From Branchiostoma floridae (lineage: Eukaryota; Chordata; Leptocardii; Amphioxiformes; Branchiostomatidae): a stretch of 45,338 bases of DNA. Position 1 is the first letter of the stretch, and each line of letters begins with the position of its first letter. Where the stretch lies: the NCBI RefSeq assembly GCF_000003815.2, contig NC_049988.1:20407166-20452503 (forward strand), written 5' to 3'. Both the position numbers and the translations under genes were made by a program. The notes under the pieces were generated by a model. It did not search any database. It worked only from the letters and a program-made list of their open reading frames with translations, and was not told the DNA's origin. This document shows positions 43,791 to 45,338 of this stretch, piece after piece.

Positions 43791-44569
43791 AAAAACACAT
43801 AATTTCTTATGCTTATGTGTTGATGTTGATATTAGGACACAAAATACAGAGTAGGACTGATTAGCTGCATTTTCTATACATCTCTAGTTTATTTTAGAAT
43901 ACAATGCGATACAAGTCACGTGCAGGCCAGGCAGACGACGAGTAACTCTCTGCCTACCATTGTCTTCCGAGACATATTGATGCCAACAACAACAGTGTTA
44001 TAGCTGTTGTATTGCAGATTGTACTTTGGTAAAAGTTTACAAATATTATTCCTTCTTATATTGGTAAGATGATATTGGTTCTATAGTAGGTCATGGATGA
44101 AGACAATCTAGCAGCCAAACTAAACTTGGAAGGTTAGATCTACCTTGTTATTTAGATCTGGTGATTATTTAGCCTGGTAATAGTTTGCTACCCATCTGGG
44201 GAACTGTACATTAAAATTGGTGGTGATGCCAGTTAATGAGCAAATTGAGCAATGGGTTCTAGAGTGCTCGTTGGGTAACAACAGCCTCTTCTGCAAGCGG
44301 GCGAAGGGTGTTTCGGGTGTTGGAAAGCCTGGTCGAACAATTGCACCTATTCCTTAATTCGCTAATGTATTGAGATCAATCAGCGCCCTCGACCAAATTT
44401 GGACGATCCAAAAGTTAGAGATGTCAAGGTTCCCAGACGGAATAGCATAGAAGCGACTGTATAAAATGTGTAATAAAAGTTGGAGCGAGAAGCGACAGTA
44501 TGTAGTGTATAAACATCAGAGTGAACTACTACCTGGATGGTACCCAGGGTAGTGATGATTGGCTGATGA
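43791..44569. other. 3' flank of gene 9
   Basis: 3' UTR of gene 9 (GGACTGATTAGCTGCATTTT at 43855) and AT-rich sequence. The usual AACAATAAA motif was not found; an AATAAA lies at 44472. No gene seen. Confidence 0.45.
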
Positions 44570-44688
44570 TCTCGAGAGATAATGTCTGTTACTGTTAAAC
44601 TAGTTGGATAAGTAGTGTTGAACTATCTAACCTTTGGCCTTAGTGCCATAATCATCAACATGGATGCGGATGTAAATAAATGGTAGGA
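44570..44688 (+). pseudogene. Promoter/start stub of a lost kelch-like copy
   Basis: TCTCGAGAGATAA (44570-44582), a degraded receptor pair (CCTTTGGCCTTAGTGCC near 44630), then CATAATCATCAACATGGATG. The ATG at 44660 is followed by eight codons (MDADVNKW) and a stop. Exon 1 beyond the start is gone. Confidence 0.6.
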
Positions 44689-44904
44689 AAATCACCTTTT
44701 TTGTATTGTCCTAATTTTACATAGATTACCTATAAACCATCAGCATGCCCAACATTGATCACTGTATAACGTTAGATATATATGCACACGCAGCCAGACG
44801 AGCTAACTAACAATCAAGTTGCTTAACACCACGTAAAACAGAACCTTCCTGCCAACAATACTGATATCGATATCGGTCATTTACATCTCATGAGAGGCAG
44901 CTTT
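44689..44904. other. Upstream-type sequence between the two stubs
   Basis: Contains CATCAGCATGCCCAACATTG (44739-44758) and CACGTAAAACAGAACCTTCC (44829-44848) with GATATCGATATCGG, all motifs found upstream of intact genes. This supports a complete promoter region for the following stub. Confidence 0.45.
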
Positions 44905-45052
44905 CCATCCCGAGAGATGACAGTAGAACACTGCTACATTATGTGGGTAATCAGTGTCTGTCAAGTCAACATCTACACTTTGACCTTTGGATCATACCAT
45001 CATCATCAACATGGCTGCAGCAGACAAAGAAACCGGTAACGGCCGCATGTAG
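44905..45052 (+). pseudogene. Second promoter/start stub with intact upstream block
   Basis: CCCGAGAGATGA, CTGCTACATTATGTGGGTAA (44932-44951), TTTGACCTTTGGATCA (44979-44994) and ATCATCATCAACATGGCTGC. The ATG at 45011 begins MAAADKE as in the family, then the sequence changes abruptly and a stop follows (TAG 45050-45052). The promoter is well preserved, so a transcript without BTB may be made. The tandem array of intact genes ends here in this window. Confidence 0.65.
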
Positions 45053-45173
45053 CCAGTCACAAGTATGCAAATGAGACAGCACACATGCTAGACGCAAAGG
45101 ATAGGCAATTCAGGCATGCACAGTCAAAGGCAGACAAGACCTCCCGTAATGATTACAGATGTTCCATGCACAT
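45053..45173. other. Spacer before satellite
   Basis: About 120 bp without recognisable feature, following the point where family homology stops. Confidence 0.4.
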
Positions 45174-45338
45174 CAATCCCCACCCATCCCTACCAATCCC
45201 CACCATCCCTACCAATCCCCACCGATCCCTACCAATCCCCACCCATCCCTACCAATCCCCACCCATCCCTACCAATCCCCACCCATCCCTACCAATCCCC
45301 ACCCATCCCTATCAATCCCTACCCATCCCTATCAATCC
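45174..45338. repeat. 20-bp pyrimidine-rich tandem satellite
   Basis: About eight units of CAATCCCCACCCATCCCTAC with small changes (CACCATCC, CACCGATCC, TATCAATCC). It continues past the window end. The strand is almost free of G. Confidence 0.9.

Overview
This looks like nuclear DNA from an invertebrate deuterostome, most probably amphioxus (Branchiostoma). That assignment is an inference. It rests on GT-AG introns, Kozak-like starts (acATGGC), a dense load of metazoan transposons (DIRS-like, LINE, Mutator-like and PIF/Harbinger-like elements), and a BTB-BACK-Kelch family whose sequence resembles lancelet kelch-like proteins. There is no bacterial operon structure, tRNA, rRNA or CRISPR array. 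I could not search a database, so the species is not proven.

Layout: 1-2.9 kb is the 3' part of a DIRS-like tyrosine-recombinase retrotransposon. From 3.1 to 43.8 kb there is a head-to-tail, plus-strand tandem array of nine kelch-like (KLHL-type) gene copies. Each complete copy has five coding exons: exons 1-2 encode the BTB domain and the start of BACK, exons 3-4 the rest of BACK, and exon 5 the whole Kelch propeller. Splice phases (0, 0, 2, 2) are the same in all copies. Seven copies read through intact (genes 1, 3, 5, 6, 7, 8, 9; 571-594 aa). Gene 2 has a 5-bp duplication just after its start codon. Gene 4 has lost exons 1-3. Extra relics are a decayed Kelch-exon end at 12.55-12.75 kb and two promoter/start stubs at 44.6 and 45.0 kb. 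The window ends in a 20-bp tandem satellite.

Between and inside the genes sit several mobile elements: a degenerate LINE in gene 1 intron 2, a TIR element with repeated CTCGGACCA motifs abutting gene 2, a 1.2-kb Mutator-like element that appears to carry a RecQ-helicase fragment, a minus-strand LINE remnant before gene 3, and two PIF/Harbinger-like elements with 3-bp target duplications in introns of genes 7 and 9.

How the genes probably work: KLHL proteins are substrate adaptors of Cullin-3 ubiquitin ligases. BTB binds Cul3 and the Kelch propeller binds the substrate. Here the BTB exons are nearly identical between copies even at silent sites and at intron edges, while the Kelch exons differ strongly, mostly in predicted loops. 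The array therefore resembles a constant-adaptor, variable-recognition system kept together by gene conversion. Most copies also share a promoter block, an everted TGACC/GGTCA pair beside the ATG and a DR1-like GGGTTAAAGGTCA motif in intron 1, which suggests common regulation. Whether the array works in defence, proteostasis or something else cannot be read from the sequence.
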